Assembly: GCA_033557465.1 (NCBI GenBank)
Contig: CM066031.1
Coordinates: 1,065,264,444 to 1,065,328,443, forward strand
Length of the DNA stretch: 64,000 bases
DNA from: Ichthyophis bannanicus
Lineage: Eukaryota; Chordata; Amphibia; Gymnophiona; Ichthyophiidae
Direction of reading: 5' to 3'
Shown: positions 22,885-33,025 of the stretch, in pieces
Layout of the letters: each line of letters opens with the position of its first letter
Numbering within the stretch: position 1 is the first letter of the stretch
Notes under the pieces: model-generated
What the model was told of the DNA's origin: nothing
Seen by the model: the letters and a program-made list of their open reading frames with translations, nothing else
Database searches by the model: none
Made by a program: the position numbers and the translations under genes

Positions 22885-24097
22885 TTATTTATTTATTTAC
22901 TTACAGTTCTTATATACCGCGCTTTTTAGTATCAGTGTGGTTTACAAACAACAAAATTTTGCATCAGAACAAAGATCTTTTGCTTACATTGTAACAGGAT
23001 TGGAACATGGGACTGTAACAAGGGTAACTATATACAAATCAACAACAGTGGTTGTTGTAACTATTTACAGTTTATATTGCAAGTTGGAATCGTAATGCAA
23101 GAAACAATGTCATCTATAATCGTCTACTCTAGAGTGTACTTGAGGGTGGGTATGTTTTGTACATTGTCAAGAGTTATGTTGTTGGAATGTCAGAGGCTGA
23201 GTGAGTGAGTTGGGTTGCAGGGGGTGATTGTGTTAGGTTAGGGTAGAAGTGAAGGCAGAATAGGTGGTGTTTAGGGGCTTTTCTGAACTGTGAGAGGTCT
23301 TTGATTGCTCGAATATGATGTGGGAGATTGTTCCAGCACCTGGGGGCATAAAAGGTAAAGGCTCTGTTTCTAGTTGTTTGAGTACATTTGGTAGACTCAA
23401 GTGGAATAGTCAGCGTATTGGCAGCTACTGACCTCCTAGCCTGTTTGTAGGGGTGATGGTCAGAAGTGCAGAGAGGGAAGAAGGGGATAGCCAGTTAATT
23501 GCCTTAAAGGATAGGAGTAGTGCCTTGTAGGTGATCCTGCATTGTAACGGTAGCCAGTGTAGTTCCATAAGTATGGGTGTAATGTGATCTCTTCTGGAAA
23601 TGCCGCAGAGAATGCGGGCTGATGCATTCATCGCCATCTGTAGTGGATTGATGGTGCTGTTAGGGAGGCTGTGTAGGACGATGTTGGCATAGTCAAAGTG
23701 AGGCATTACAAGCGTCTGGAATATCGTTCTGAAGTCCTCTTGGGTTAGTAGAGGTCTTAGGTGTCTTAGTGTCTGTATTTTATTGTAGATGGACTTGGTG
23801 GTGTTCTTTATGTGTTCTTTGAAGTTGAGCTGTTGGTCAGTTGAGACACCGAGGTAGCGTATTACAGATTTACATGGGAGCACTGCATCTCGCACCTTCA
23901 ATGAAGTGGAGGGAGAGAAGTTCTTGTTCTTGGTTATGAATAGTGCCTCAGTTTTCTTAAAGTTTATGCATAGATTTTGCAATAAGAGCCAATCAGTGAT
24001 TGCATTGAAGCACTATTAGTGGGGAGAGGTCAGAGTGCATGATTTTGATTGGTGTGAATATCAAGACATCGTCTGCATAGATCAAGCTGGATATATT
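22885..24097 (-). mobile_element. Long L2 LINE, segment 1 (3' end to RT palm)
   Basis: The 3' terminus is the ATTTATTTATTTAC tract and ATATACCGCGC at 22888-22922. The 185-codon frame 23425-23982 holds the RT thumb and C-terminal blocks: INFKKTEALFITKN, VIRYLGVSTDQQLNFKEHI, MPHFDYANIVLHSLP and HITPILMELHWLP. The YADD box is around 24075. Target duplication TGGATATATT at 24088-24097 marks the RTE insertion that splits this element. Confidence 0.85.
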
Positions 24098-24634
24098 GTT
24101 GTTGTTAAGCGCCGTCGAGTCGGAGTCGACTCATGGCGACCCTCTGGATAGCTATCCTAAATTGTGTTCGGTCTTCAGTCAGGCGGCTCATTGTTGACAG
24201 ACTGGTACCTGTAGCTGCTGTTATTGTATCGATCCATCTCATTGCTGGCCTTCCACTTTTGCGTTGACCTTCTATCTTGCCAAGCATAATGTCTTTCGCT
24301 AATGATCTCTTTCTTCGCATGATGTGTCCAAAGTATGAAAGTCAAAGTCTTGTCATCTGAGCTTCTAAAGAAAGCTTAGGTTTGATCTCCTCTAGTACCG
24401 ACTGGTTTGTTCTTCGGGCAGTCCATGGTATACACAGTATTCGCCACCAGCACCATAATTCAAAGGCATCAATTTTCTTCCTATCTGTCTTTTTCACTGT
24501 CCAGCTTTCACATCCATATGATGTTATTGAAAATACCATGGCCTGAACAAGTCGAATCTTTGTATGGAGAGAGACATCTCTGCTCTTGAGAATCTTATCT
24601 AGGTCTTTCATAGTCATTCTGCCAAGAGCAATAA
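24098..24634 (-). mobile_element. RTE-clade LINE 3' fragment inside L2
   Basis: Flanked by a perfect 10-base target duplication (TGGATATATT at 24088-24097 and 24635-24644). The minus strand encodes IRLVQAMVFSITSYGCESWT and, in 24105-24320, MLGKIEGQRKSGRPAMRWID with a following DRTQFRIAIQRV. These are the C-terminal RTE/BovB-type signatures. The 3' end is CGACTCGACGGCGCTTAACA followed by a short AAC repeat, typical for RTE. It is severely 5'-truncated, with no RT core. A stop or frame change near 24340 breaks it. Confidence 0.9.
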
Positions 24635-26630
24635 TGGATATATTAAAGGAGCAGATTATATCACAAATAGGTTGCATATATATATTGAAAAGTAAAGCAG
24701 ATAGTGAGGATCCTTGGGGTACTCCCTGTTGTTGCTGGAATGGTTCAGATGTTGAGGGTCCTATCCGAACATGTTGCCAATGGTCAGCTAGATAGGATTT
24801 GCACCATTCCCAGGCCAGGCCATGAATTCCCTTTTCCTGAAGGCGAGAGAGGAGTTGCTCATGGTTAACAGAATCAAATGCAGCAGCAATGTCAAGGAAG
24901 ATGAGTACAAATCCGTTTTCGATTTTGTCAATACCTCTGGATAAAGTGTTGATAAGTAAGGTGAGTAAAGTCTCTACCCCATGGGATTCTCTGAACCCAT
25001 GTTGGCAGGAATCAAGAGGGGATGATATGTCAATGTGTTGCTGTAGTTGCATTTGCACCACCTTTTCAATAAGTTTGGCTAGAAGGGGTATGCTCGAGAT
25101 CGGGCGATATGAATCTGTCCTTGTTGGGTCAAGTTTGTTGTTTTTCAGGAGAGGGCATATAGACATTTGTTTAAGGGCTGCTGGGAATGTTCCTGTTGAG
25201 AAGGAGAGCTTCATGATGTAGGCTAAAGTTGGGCTGAGCTCTGCACGCATCGTTCTGATCCAGTAAGCAGGACAAGGATCATTTGGGGCTGTGGTGGTAT
25301 TAATAGTAGCAATAAGGTCAGAGATGTATTTCTCTGTTGGGGGGATGAAGTTCATTAACTGTGGCTGTCCTTGGGGAATGTAGCTGAGTGGGGCATTTGA
25401 TGCCGCTTTTGTTTTAATGATTTTAGATTGCAGGTATTCAGCATAGGGCTGAGGTTGAATTGATATCGTCTGATTCGAGGAAGGTGCTTTGGTTAAGGAC
25501 TTAGCAATGCTAAAGTGGTCATGTGGTTTATTTAATGAGCAGAGGAGGAGCTCCGTATGGTGTTCTCTCATTTTTTCAGATATTTTCTCACGGTGTTGCT
25601 TCAGGGTGTTTTCATAAGTCATTTGGTTGGTTGTGGAGCGAGATTGACGCCATTTTCTTTCTTGCTTTCTTAGATGCTGAAGAGATGACCATAGTTCAGC
25701 AGAGAACCAAGGGGCTGGTTTTCTGTTTCTTGCTGGTTTGATGGATGCAGGTAATTTATTTGAGGATGGTAGCTGCGAACAAGAGTTCAGGGTGGTATTC
25801 CATCTGTTGATCATATCGTCAAGATTTTGAGTTGGTTGACGGAGGACTGGCAGAGCGCTGTTGATGAACTCATCCTTGTCTAGGGATTTGAAGTGAGTTG
25901 TCGATCCTGAGGAGGCTGTATTTGCTTGATTGGTTGGGATTAGATTTTGTTGGAATGGGATTTGGAAGGGGATTAAGTTGTGGTCTGACCATGGAACAGG
26001 AGTAAAAGAGAGGTTGATATTGTTATTTGATTCTGATTGGGGGGCAAAAATGAGGTCAAGAGCATTTCCCTTGAGGTGTGTGGGAGAGTTCACCATCTGT
26101 GTATAATTGAGATCAGTCATAGCATCAAGGAAGGTGTTAGAGTAGGTGGGTTGTAGGGAAGTGAGGTTAAAGTCGCCAATCAACCAATTAGGTTTTCATG
26201 GGCTTACAGGGTTGCAGGCCAGGTCAATTATGTTAGAGAGGTCTTCTGGGGGGGAAGAAGGAGCTCTGTAGATGAGATTTATAATGATGTGCTTATTGGC
26301 AACAGACACTATGTCCATGTGCATGAGACTCCTAGAAGATAGTAACTGGAACTGGAGATTAGTTCTTGCTAGAATGAATACGCCGCCTCCTTTCCAGTTG
26401 GTTCTGTGACATGTCTGTATTGAATAGTCAAGAGGAATGAGTTGATTTATGAGGACAGTGTCTGTATATGATAGCCAGGATTCTGTGACCATAAGGATAT
26501 CCAAGTTAAGATTAGCAATAAGATCCGTGATGGCTGGCCATTTTTTGCGAACTGAACGTGAGTTAATGAGGGCACATTTTAGGCTACTATTAAGAGAGTG
26601 GGTTCCGGCTTGGGGCTATAGGTGTTATTG
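24635..26630 (-). pseudogene. L2 ORF2, endonuclease and reverse transcriptase N-terminal part
   Basis: Near 26560-26470 it reads CALINSRSVRKKWPAI, then LDILMVTESWLSYTDT, the opening of an apurinic-type endonuclease, with RAPSSPPEDL near 26250 and LIGDFNLTS at 26180. A single TGA near 26190 separates two frames that are otherwise continuous (26504-26196 and 26183 onward). The linker APWFSAELWSSLQHLRKQE and RT blocks SYRPISSIPLLAKLIEKVVQ, GFRESHGVETLLTLL, LIFLDIAAAFDSVNHE and GVPQGSSLSALLFNIYMQPI follow. It breaks at the RTE insertion just before the YADD box. The enzyme would nick target DNA and copy the LINE RNA. Confidence 0.88.
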
Positions 26631-26924
26631 AGGGATATATAGAGAAGGTGTGAATGTCTGATATGGTGTGTATGTTGTGATGTGTGATGGTAGCTGGTGT
26701 GATTTCTTCTTCCCAGGCTATGCAGGATAGTGATATAGTTATGGGTGGGTGAAAAGGCGGATGAATTCTGAATGGCGTTAGCTAGGAGGTAAAGACTAAA
26801 TGTGGTAAATAAGGAGATGGCCATGTTAGGGTTGTTGGGGTTGTAAACAATATTGTTATTAAAAGCTAGAGACAGTAATGATAGATTGTGGGTACAATAA
26901 TAGGAGGTTTCTGGTAGCAGAGAT

Positions 26925-27060
26925 AGTAGGATACTGGCAACAGTGAAATTAGTCAGAGTATCACCGGTATAGCAGGCTACTGGCAACAGTATAATTAGTC
27001 AGAGTAATGCCAGTATAGCAGGCTACTGGCAACAGTAAAATTGGTCAGAGTAACACAGAT
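26925..27060 (-). repeat. 46-base tandem repeat, left part (about three units)
   Basis: Units of 46 bases containing GCTACTGGCAACAGTAAAAT and GGTCAGAGTAACACAGGTAT. The array lies upstream of L2 ORF2 in L2 orientation and continues after the DIRS insertion at 31986-32185. The two inner units are diverged by a few bases each. Confidence 0.85.
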
Positions 27061-27250
27061 ATAGCACAGTTACTTACCTGTAACAGGTGATCTCTGGGAA
27101 CAGCAGGAATAAGTCTTCACATATGGCTATCGTCGGTACCGATGGAGCCTGCGTGGAAACGCTCCCAAGCGTCCAATCAGAACGCTTTTGGGAGCATCCC
27201 ACCACGCCTGCGTGCTGCCTTCCCGCCTTTCCCAACTGCCTCTCCTCAGT
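27061..27250 (-). repeat. D3 left terminal inverted repeat (3' end of element)
   Basis: From TCTTCACATATGG at 27114 through CCAATCAGAACGCTTTTGGG to CAACTGCCTCTCCTCAGTTG at 27250 it matches, inverted, 31810-31960 with few differences. The outermost 55 bases are instead copied, inverted, in the first half of the complementary region. Confidence 0.88.
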
Positions 27251-27337
27251 TGAGTTTTAAAGCTGAGACAAAGGGAGAGAGAGAGAAGGGAAAGAGATAG
27301 ATAGAGAGATACAACTCCTAGGGGAGGTGGGTGGGTT

Positions 27338-27428
27338 GTGAAGACTTATGCCTGCTGTTCCCAGAGATCACCTGTTACAGGTAAGTAACTGTGCTATCTC
27401 CAGGAACAAGCAGGAATGAGTCTTCACA
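27338..27428 (-). promoter_or_regulatory. D3 internal complementary region (circle-junction copy)
   Basis: 27338-27397 is the inverted copy of the left end (27061-27120, one mismatch seen). 27392-27428 is the inverted copy of the right end (31950-31985, one mismatch seen). The two halves overlap at GCTAT. In DIRS replication this region templates completion of the ends and circularisation. Its presence argues that D3 was made by reverse transcription of a circular-type intermediate. Confidence 0.88.
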
Positions 27429-29776
27429 TAAGGGGACTCCCAAGCTAAGATGCCTGAAGGAGGCCCCAGCATGTTGCAATCTAAAGATGGGCCATGCTTA
27501 TCCCTTAAAACCTCAGGCATCCAAGGTATGGAGGGTAGGAGTTGAACTAGAAAAGAAAAAGAGATGCTGTGAAACAGCTTAAGTAAACAAGGTATCCAAA
27601 GGGGAGTCCTTGTGTAAATGATAATATTAGAAAAATGTTGAGTCTTAATTATCTAATGTGGATCTCACTCAGAAATATTACAAAATATTTGTTGAGGGTA
27701 ATAAGGGTCTGTGGTTGAGAGCCAGATCATTATCCTCAGAGAAATTACCCAATGTGAAGTAGAGGGAAAAAAATAATTTTGCAATACAGGAAGAGATGAG
27801 AAGTCCTCATGGCCAGAACTAACCCTAGAAGAAGTACTGGGGGAGTTCAATGAGGTTGGACTTTTGAGAATAGGTAAAGCTTCTGTAAAGTCCAAAAAAT
27901 TGAACTTCTTGTCCTTGGAGCAGAATAAGGTCCTAGGAAGAGTGGAGATAATCTGACTGGTTTGGATGAAAAAGTAGAAATACCCTTTGCAGAAAAAAGG
28001 GGATAGGTCTTTAAGACCCCCTTTATTCCAATGAAAGAGAAAGTTATTTGTACTAGGTGTTGAGCCTCCAATTTTTTGAAGATCAGTAAAAGTCCTTGTA
28101 AGTGATGTAACTTATGATGAAGACTTTACATGTAGAGCTTCAGGTGTGACGTAACCTAAAAGGTAACGGTAAAAGAAGGTATTTGGCAAAATACCATAGA
28201 AATTGGTTGTCCACTGAGTTTATGGTATGCTGGGGCAGCATTAATATGGACAGTAGACAAATCTTTCAAAGTCAGATGAGGTATAGAGATTGACGCAAGA
28301 AAAAGAAGGACTAAGACCTACTTGAGAATCTTGATGGAGAATCTCTGTCTGGTTAAATATGGAAGAACTATAGAGAAAGTTTCATGGAAACTGGTAATAT
28401 GTTCTTCACTTACAGGGATAGGATTAGACTTCTTGAAAAGATCTAGCCCCTGAATAACCAGGTCTCGAGACGTACGTGAATGAGTGCAGAGGAGCTCCTT
28501 AGTCTTAAGACAGCAAGTCTGGATCCTTCTACAATTTCAATTAGTAGCTAGAGAAAAAGACGCAATATAAGGGGATACCATGTTTGCCTCTTTATGAGGG
28601 CAATATGAGTATCATGCATTCTCCTGTTTAACATAAGCTACCATGAAGTATAGGAAATTAGAAGGAGAGTAGTGAATAAGGACCAACTGCAGTGAAAAAA
28701 ATGCATCCCTGTTGAGGAAGTTCCAGTGAGATGTGGAACAACCAGGGAATTGTGCAATTTTCTACACTTTCACGTGTTCTAAACCCTGGTTACCTTTCCT
28801 TACAAGGAAATTTTAAGGAATATAGTAAAAGTAGGAAAAAAACAGTCATGTAGGAACATGACTGGTAGAGTCTATCAGCTGAAGGCCTTATTAACTATCT
28901 GGCCAGCTACCTATTAGGAGTAGCTCTGAGGCTCTCTGGCAAAGGCCCACAGTTGCAGAGCTTTGTTGTAGAATTGCAGAGAGCATGTTGTAGGTTGCTT
29001 AGATCTGGCTGTTGAATTGCCAGTGTGCAACCTAATCTATTCTGTTGGAGCCAAGAGAACTGAAGGTGGCTAAGAATAGTAGACAGGCCTGACGCCTGCA
29101 ACAATAAATAGTCCAAATGAGTTCTGGATCTCCTTTGGACTTATCTGTTATTAAGGCAGCATAAAAGTTAGGTCCCATGGGTTGGAGAGGACCGACAGAC
29201 ATAATTTGGAGTAGTAATACCCAATTTCTGTCCGAACAGCTGCCTTAAAAAGATATGTGAGAAGGAGATGAACTGCAAAAAAGGGAGAAAACTCTGTATG
29301 AAAACTAGTTACTGGAGTAGGTTTTGAAGAAAACCTATGGCTTAGAGGATAAGCCCTCCAGTTGATTAGTAGTACTCTTAAAGACTAAATGTCTGGACTA
29401 AGAGGGATAGAAATTAATACAGAGTTGAAAAGACTTACAATTTAGTAAGTCTTTGAAAGGATAGGGTCCCCTTGCAGTTAAAAGTATGAGATATCCTCGT
29501 ACAGGAAAACTGACAAGGTGAAAGGTATAGTTCACCCTGTTAGTTCTCCTTTTTCTTTTAAAAGGCGAAACCTGTTATCTCTGGGGTATGATAGTCCTTA
29601 ATAGCTCTTAGCTAGAAGGATAGATTTCTCTTGTAGCAAGAGATTTATACCCAGAACCGAGGATTGAGTCAATGTATGACTGATATCTCAGCATGGATGA
29701 TATGACTTTTAGATGCTTCTGTTGAAAAGAAGTAGGTTCAAGTTCTAAACCTCACACAGAAAAAGTGAATAAAATA
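27429..29776 (-). other. D3 internal non-coding region
   Basis: About 2.3 kb in the place where autonomous DIRS elements carry RT, RNase H and recombinase. I find no YLDD, no LPGxDN, no STRRAY and no WDLNVVL motif on the minus strand, and no long open frame. It is AT-rich compared with the Gag ORF. Its origin is unknown; it may be a captured or replaced segment, or a heavily decayed one. Confidence 0.6.
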
Positions 29777-31609
29777 TCAGAAACCCTGCGATTGCTGGGT
29801 TTGCTGAGCCTGTTGAGGTTTTGATTTTCTTAGTCTGGTGTGGTGTTGCCCATCTTTGGAAACATCTGTAGAATGGGTAGAAGATGGATAAAACTTTTTC
29901 CCCTTGGGGTAATAAAGCTTTTTATGAGATTTTTTATTAGCTGGGATAGAGGAGAGTCTGGACAATCCTCTGAAAGAAACAGCATCAGTGCTCAACTGAT
30001 TAGCTTGAAATAAAGCCTCCTTATTGAAGAGATTTTCACCAGTACAAGGAGTATTTCCCAGCCTTTCCTGAACCCATCTATCCAAGTCAGAAACTTGGAG
30101 CCAGGCTAAGCGTCGTGCTCCTATGGCTATAGCAGAGGTTCTGCTAATAGACTCAAAACAGTCCAGGGAAGCACGATTAAGAAATGTAGAGATATTTTGA
30201 GCATGATTGACTAATAAGGAATAGTCTGCTCTTTTATGCTCTGGAAGAAAAGGGTTCAAAAACTTTAAGTTCTTTGTGACCTCTTCAAGAGATAATCCCA
30301 TATAGAAAATATATAAGATAATTTTTGCTGAAAGCATGGATGCCTGGAAGTATCGACGTCCAAAGGCATCTAAAGTCCTAGACTCACGACCTGGTGGATA
30401 AGAAGAGTGCTTCTTTGCACTCTTAATTCGCCTCATTGCTGATTCTACAACAATAGAATGATGAGGAAGTTGAGTCTTTTGAAAACCTGGAGAAGGTGGC
30501 ACCTTGTACATAGTGTCAAGTGTCTTGGAATGTGGGGATACCGTTAAAGGAGTTTCCCACATTCTTAACAGTAGATCTTGTAAGATCTGATGCACTGGAA
30601 GCATGATCACCTCATTTGGAATCCATGGAAATTGCAGTGTCTCTGAATTCCCTGGTAAGGATTCTTTACCAAGTATAGAAATGGCAAGTAGCTTTGCCAT
30701 ATCAAGCAGAAAAGCTTGAAAAGAAATCTCCCCCGAAGAGGACTCTTTAAAATTTGGGGTAAAAGCTAGACTTGTAGAAAAATCGGCCTTGGTACCGATG
30801 GATTCATCCCAGTCATCGGGATCGGAAGACTGAAAAGGATGAAGCATCGGATTTTCTTTAAAGCGATGTCTTTGGTACCACCCGAGGTCGGTACCGAGAC
30901 GAGTCGGTACCGAATCTTCCATGCTAGAGATCGATTCCAGGCTCGGCATCGAGGGAAGCGATTCTGTCGAAGTAAGCATGGACGGTACCGACACTGATGC
31001 CGATGTCGATACCGGTACCGAAGGCGATACCGATACTCGAGGAACGGTCTGCAGCAACTCTAACGGTACCGAAGTAGCCGAGAGTGCTAGATTATGTTCA
31101 TCGGCGAGGAGTGTTTCGTCCATCACCATAGCCGATACCGTGGTGTCGGTACCGCCTGAAGCGGTCACAACCACCGAGCATGGCCCGGGTATGTTCATCG
31201 AGGTAAGAACCTTGGGAACAACCCGGAGCCCCGTTAATGCTTTGGAGCCCAAAGACTCCCGTCGGGGCTATGTTGCCAAAACGTCCTCGAGGGCAAGGCC
31301 GAAGCCATCTCGATGCTGGGAAGGAGATCTACCACTCGAGGACTGGCTAGTCTTTACAGACTTTTGTTTGGTTAGCTGATCCTGTGAAGAAGAAGATATT
31401 CTAACTGGTAACATCAAAGGGGATGTGAACCCGGTATCGAGTTCTGCTCGATTCTGAAGACTTCTTCTGTTTGAGCTCCAGCAGGAGAGACAGTCCAGAG
31501 GACAATGGCCAGGACCTAAACATTTTAGACACCAAGTATGAGTGTCTGAAAAAATATCTGTACCGCCACACTTTGAGCATTTCTTAAGGATAGTGGCTGG
31601 CTTTTCCAT
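29777..31609 (-). pseudogene. D3 Gag-like ORF1 with one in-frame TAG
   Basis: A continuous frame of 611 codons including one internal TAG (31268-31270) and the final stop. It begins MEKPATILKKCSKCGG with a zinc cluster CSKCGG...CLKCLGPGHCPLDC (residues 11-42). A Ser/Thr/Val-rich stretch follows (about residues 180-240), then a Gag core with SPHSKTLDTMYKVP, SMLSAKIILYIFYMG and ARRLAWLQVSDLDRWVQ. The C-terminus is Gln/Lys-rich. The internal stop may be one recent mutation or a readthrough site; sequence alone cannot decide. Apart from this the frame is intact, which contrasts with D1. The antisense frame at 30921-31379 is a shadow. Confidence 0.72.
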
Positions 31610-31809
31610 AACGGAAGGGTAGAGGCCTAGTGGCCTAGAAACCGTCAGGCACTAAACAGGAAAAAATTTCTAAGGAAAGAAGAAATTCTTCAGGAAAAAG
31701 AAAGAAAAGTACCGGTAGCGTCAAGGGAAGGCAGACACGACCACAAAAAAGTAAAGAATAAAAAGAAGAATTTTCTGCGGTGAAAGGAATACGTCCTGCC
31801 GGCTCCACG

Positions 31810-31985
31810 GAAAACGGAAAACTGAGGAGAGGCAGTTGGGAAAGGCGGGAAGGCAGCATGCAGGCATGGTGGGATGCTCCCAAAAGCATTCTGATTGGAC
31901 GCTGGGGAGCGTTCCCGCGCAGGCTCCGTCGGTACCAACGATACCCATATGTGAAGACTCATTCCTGTTTGTTCCTGGAGATAGC
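31810..31985 (-). repeat. D3 right terminal inverted repeat (5' end of element)
   Basis: Inverted partner of 27061-27250. It contains GGCTCCGTCGGTACC and ends GGAGATAGC. In DIRS elements the 5' repeat is expected to hold the promoter. No TATA box can be placed with confidence. Confidence 0.85.
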
Positions 31986-32185
31986 AAGCTACTGGCAACA
32001 GTAAAATTGGTCAGAGTAACACAGGTATAGCAAGCTACTGGCAACAGTAAAATTGGTCAGAGTAACACAGGTATGGCAGGCTACTGGCAACAGTAAAATT
32101 GGTCAGAGTAACACAGATATAGCAAGCTACTGGCAACAGTAAAATTGGTCAGAGTAACACAGGTATGGCAAGCTACTGGCAATAT
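31986..32185 (-). repeat. 46-base tandem repeat, right part (about 4.3 units)
   Basis: Four nearly identical units plus a partial one (AGCTACTGGCAATATTAATG), directly right of D3. Together with 26925-27060 the original array had at least seven units. It sits in the 5' region of the long L2. Confidence 0.88.
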
Positions 32186-32865
32186 TAATGGCAAGGTACT
32201 GGCACTGGTAATAGCAGCGTTAACTTAAAGGTACTTTTGTTCTGTCCAGAAAATTTATATTTACTTGCTGTAGTTGTAACGATGGCTGTGTTGTTGAGGG
32301 CAAGCTCAACCTTGGGGAGCTCAAGCTGCTGCTTGATTGTACAGATGAAGGTGGATCCTTTGGAGGTTTCTCGGGCGTCTTGCTGATGCTTTTCATGCGT
32401 AAAAAAGGCGAGGACCTACATCATTGCAAGAAGAGCGTAACTATTCAGGATTTTGCTGTTGGAGATTTTATTGAATAGAGATATGGTTAGCACCTAATGA
32501 TGATGTCATACTGCTTGATAGTGAAATAGTGCTGTTTGCTATAGCTGGAACAGTTCTTAGACTTTTCCCTATCTCTAGCCTGTTGATGACAGTACTGAGT
32601 AATGTTTCCCAAACATGAGAAAATTGTATAAAGTAATTATAACTAACTAGTTAAAGTCAATTTACTTAGTATGTGATATAGAGATTGTGTTAATAAATGA
32701 TGTAAAGTGTTTTGTGATCACTAAGAATATTTCCTACTGAATGTAAGTTGGATGTTATATAGGATGTTAAGTTGGATGTTAGTTGGAAATGTGAAAAAAT
32801 GTTCAAATATGCATGTTTCCTCATTTTTCAGTTTTTGTGTGGGGGGGGTGGGTGCGTCGGTGTTG
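32186..32865 (-). other. Probable 5' untranslated region of the long L2 and flank
   Basis: Continues the L2 side of the tandem array to perhaps 32500 (AACTTGGGG-like GC-richer block at 32290-32420), after which nothing is recognised. No open frame is seen. The exact 5' end of the L2 cannot be placed. Confidence 0.35.
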
Positions 32866-33025
32866 TTGTTGTTAAGTGCCGTTGAGTCAGTGTCAACTCA
32901 TGGCGACCCACTGGATCTCAGCATCATTCAGCATGGATCCTTAAGCACCTTGTAACATTCCAATTTGAGGTTGGAATTTTTTCTTTAACTCTTGTAGTTT
33001 TAGGAAAGCCGATCTTGTTCTTCCT
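32866..33025 (-). mobile_element. RTE LINE, 3' terminal piece
   Basis: On the minus strand the piece ends GGGTCGCCATGAGTTGACAC, ACTCAACGGCACTTAAC and a short AAC repeat. This matches the 3' end of the RTE at 24098. The rest of this RTE (nuclease and linker) is at 34806-35960, on the other side of an inserted L2; the RT is missing. Confidence 0.75.

Larger units (their letters stand above)
27061..31985 (-). mobile_element. DIRS-like element D3, Gag only, inserted in the 46-base array
   Basis: Both ends are visible. The left terminal repeat starts ATAGCACAGTTACTTACCTG and the right one ends GTTCCTGGAGATAGC. The two are inverted copies over about 170 bases. The internal complementary region is at 27338-27428. 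The only coding region is the Gag-like ORF at 29777-31609. The 2.3 kb between Gag and the complementary region shows no RT, RNase H or recombinase motif. D3 is a different family from D1/D2 (different repeats). It is a non-autonomous derivative that would need enzymes from a relative. Confidence 0.82.

Noticed and set aside
24342..26183. A 613-codon gene
   Set aside because: It is L2 endonuclease/RT running by chance into an RTE fragment bounded by a target duplication.
30921..31379. Plus-strand 152-codon frame
   Set aside because: Antisense shadow of the D3 Gag frame; its Asp/Thr repeats come from the GGTACCG-rich coding on the other strand.
26925..32185. CRISPR-like array of 46-base repeats
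   Set aside because: Units are contiguous without unique spacers and lie in a LINE of a vertebrate genome; it is an ordinary tandem repeat split by an insertion.
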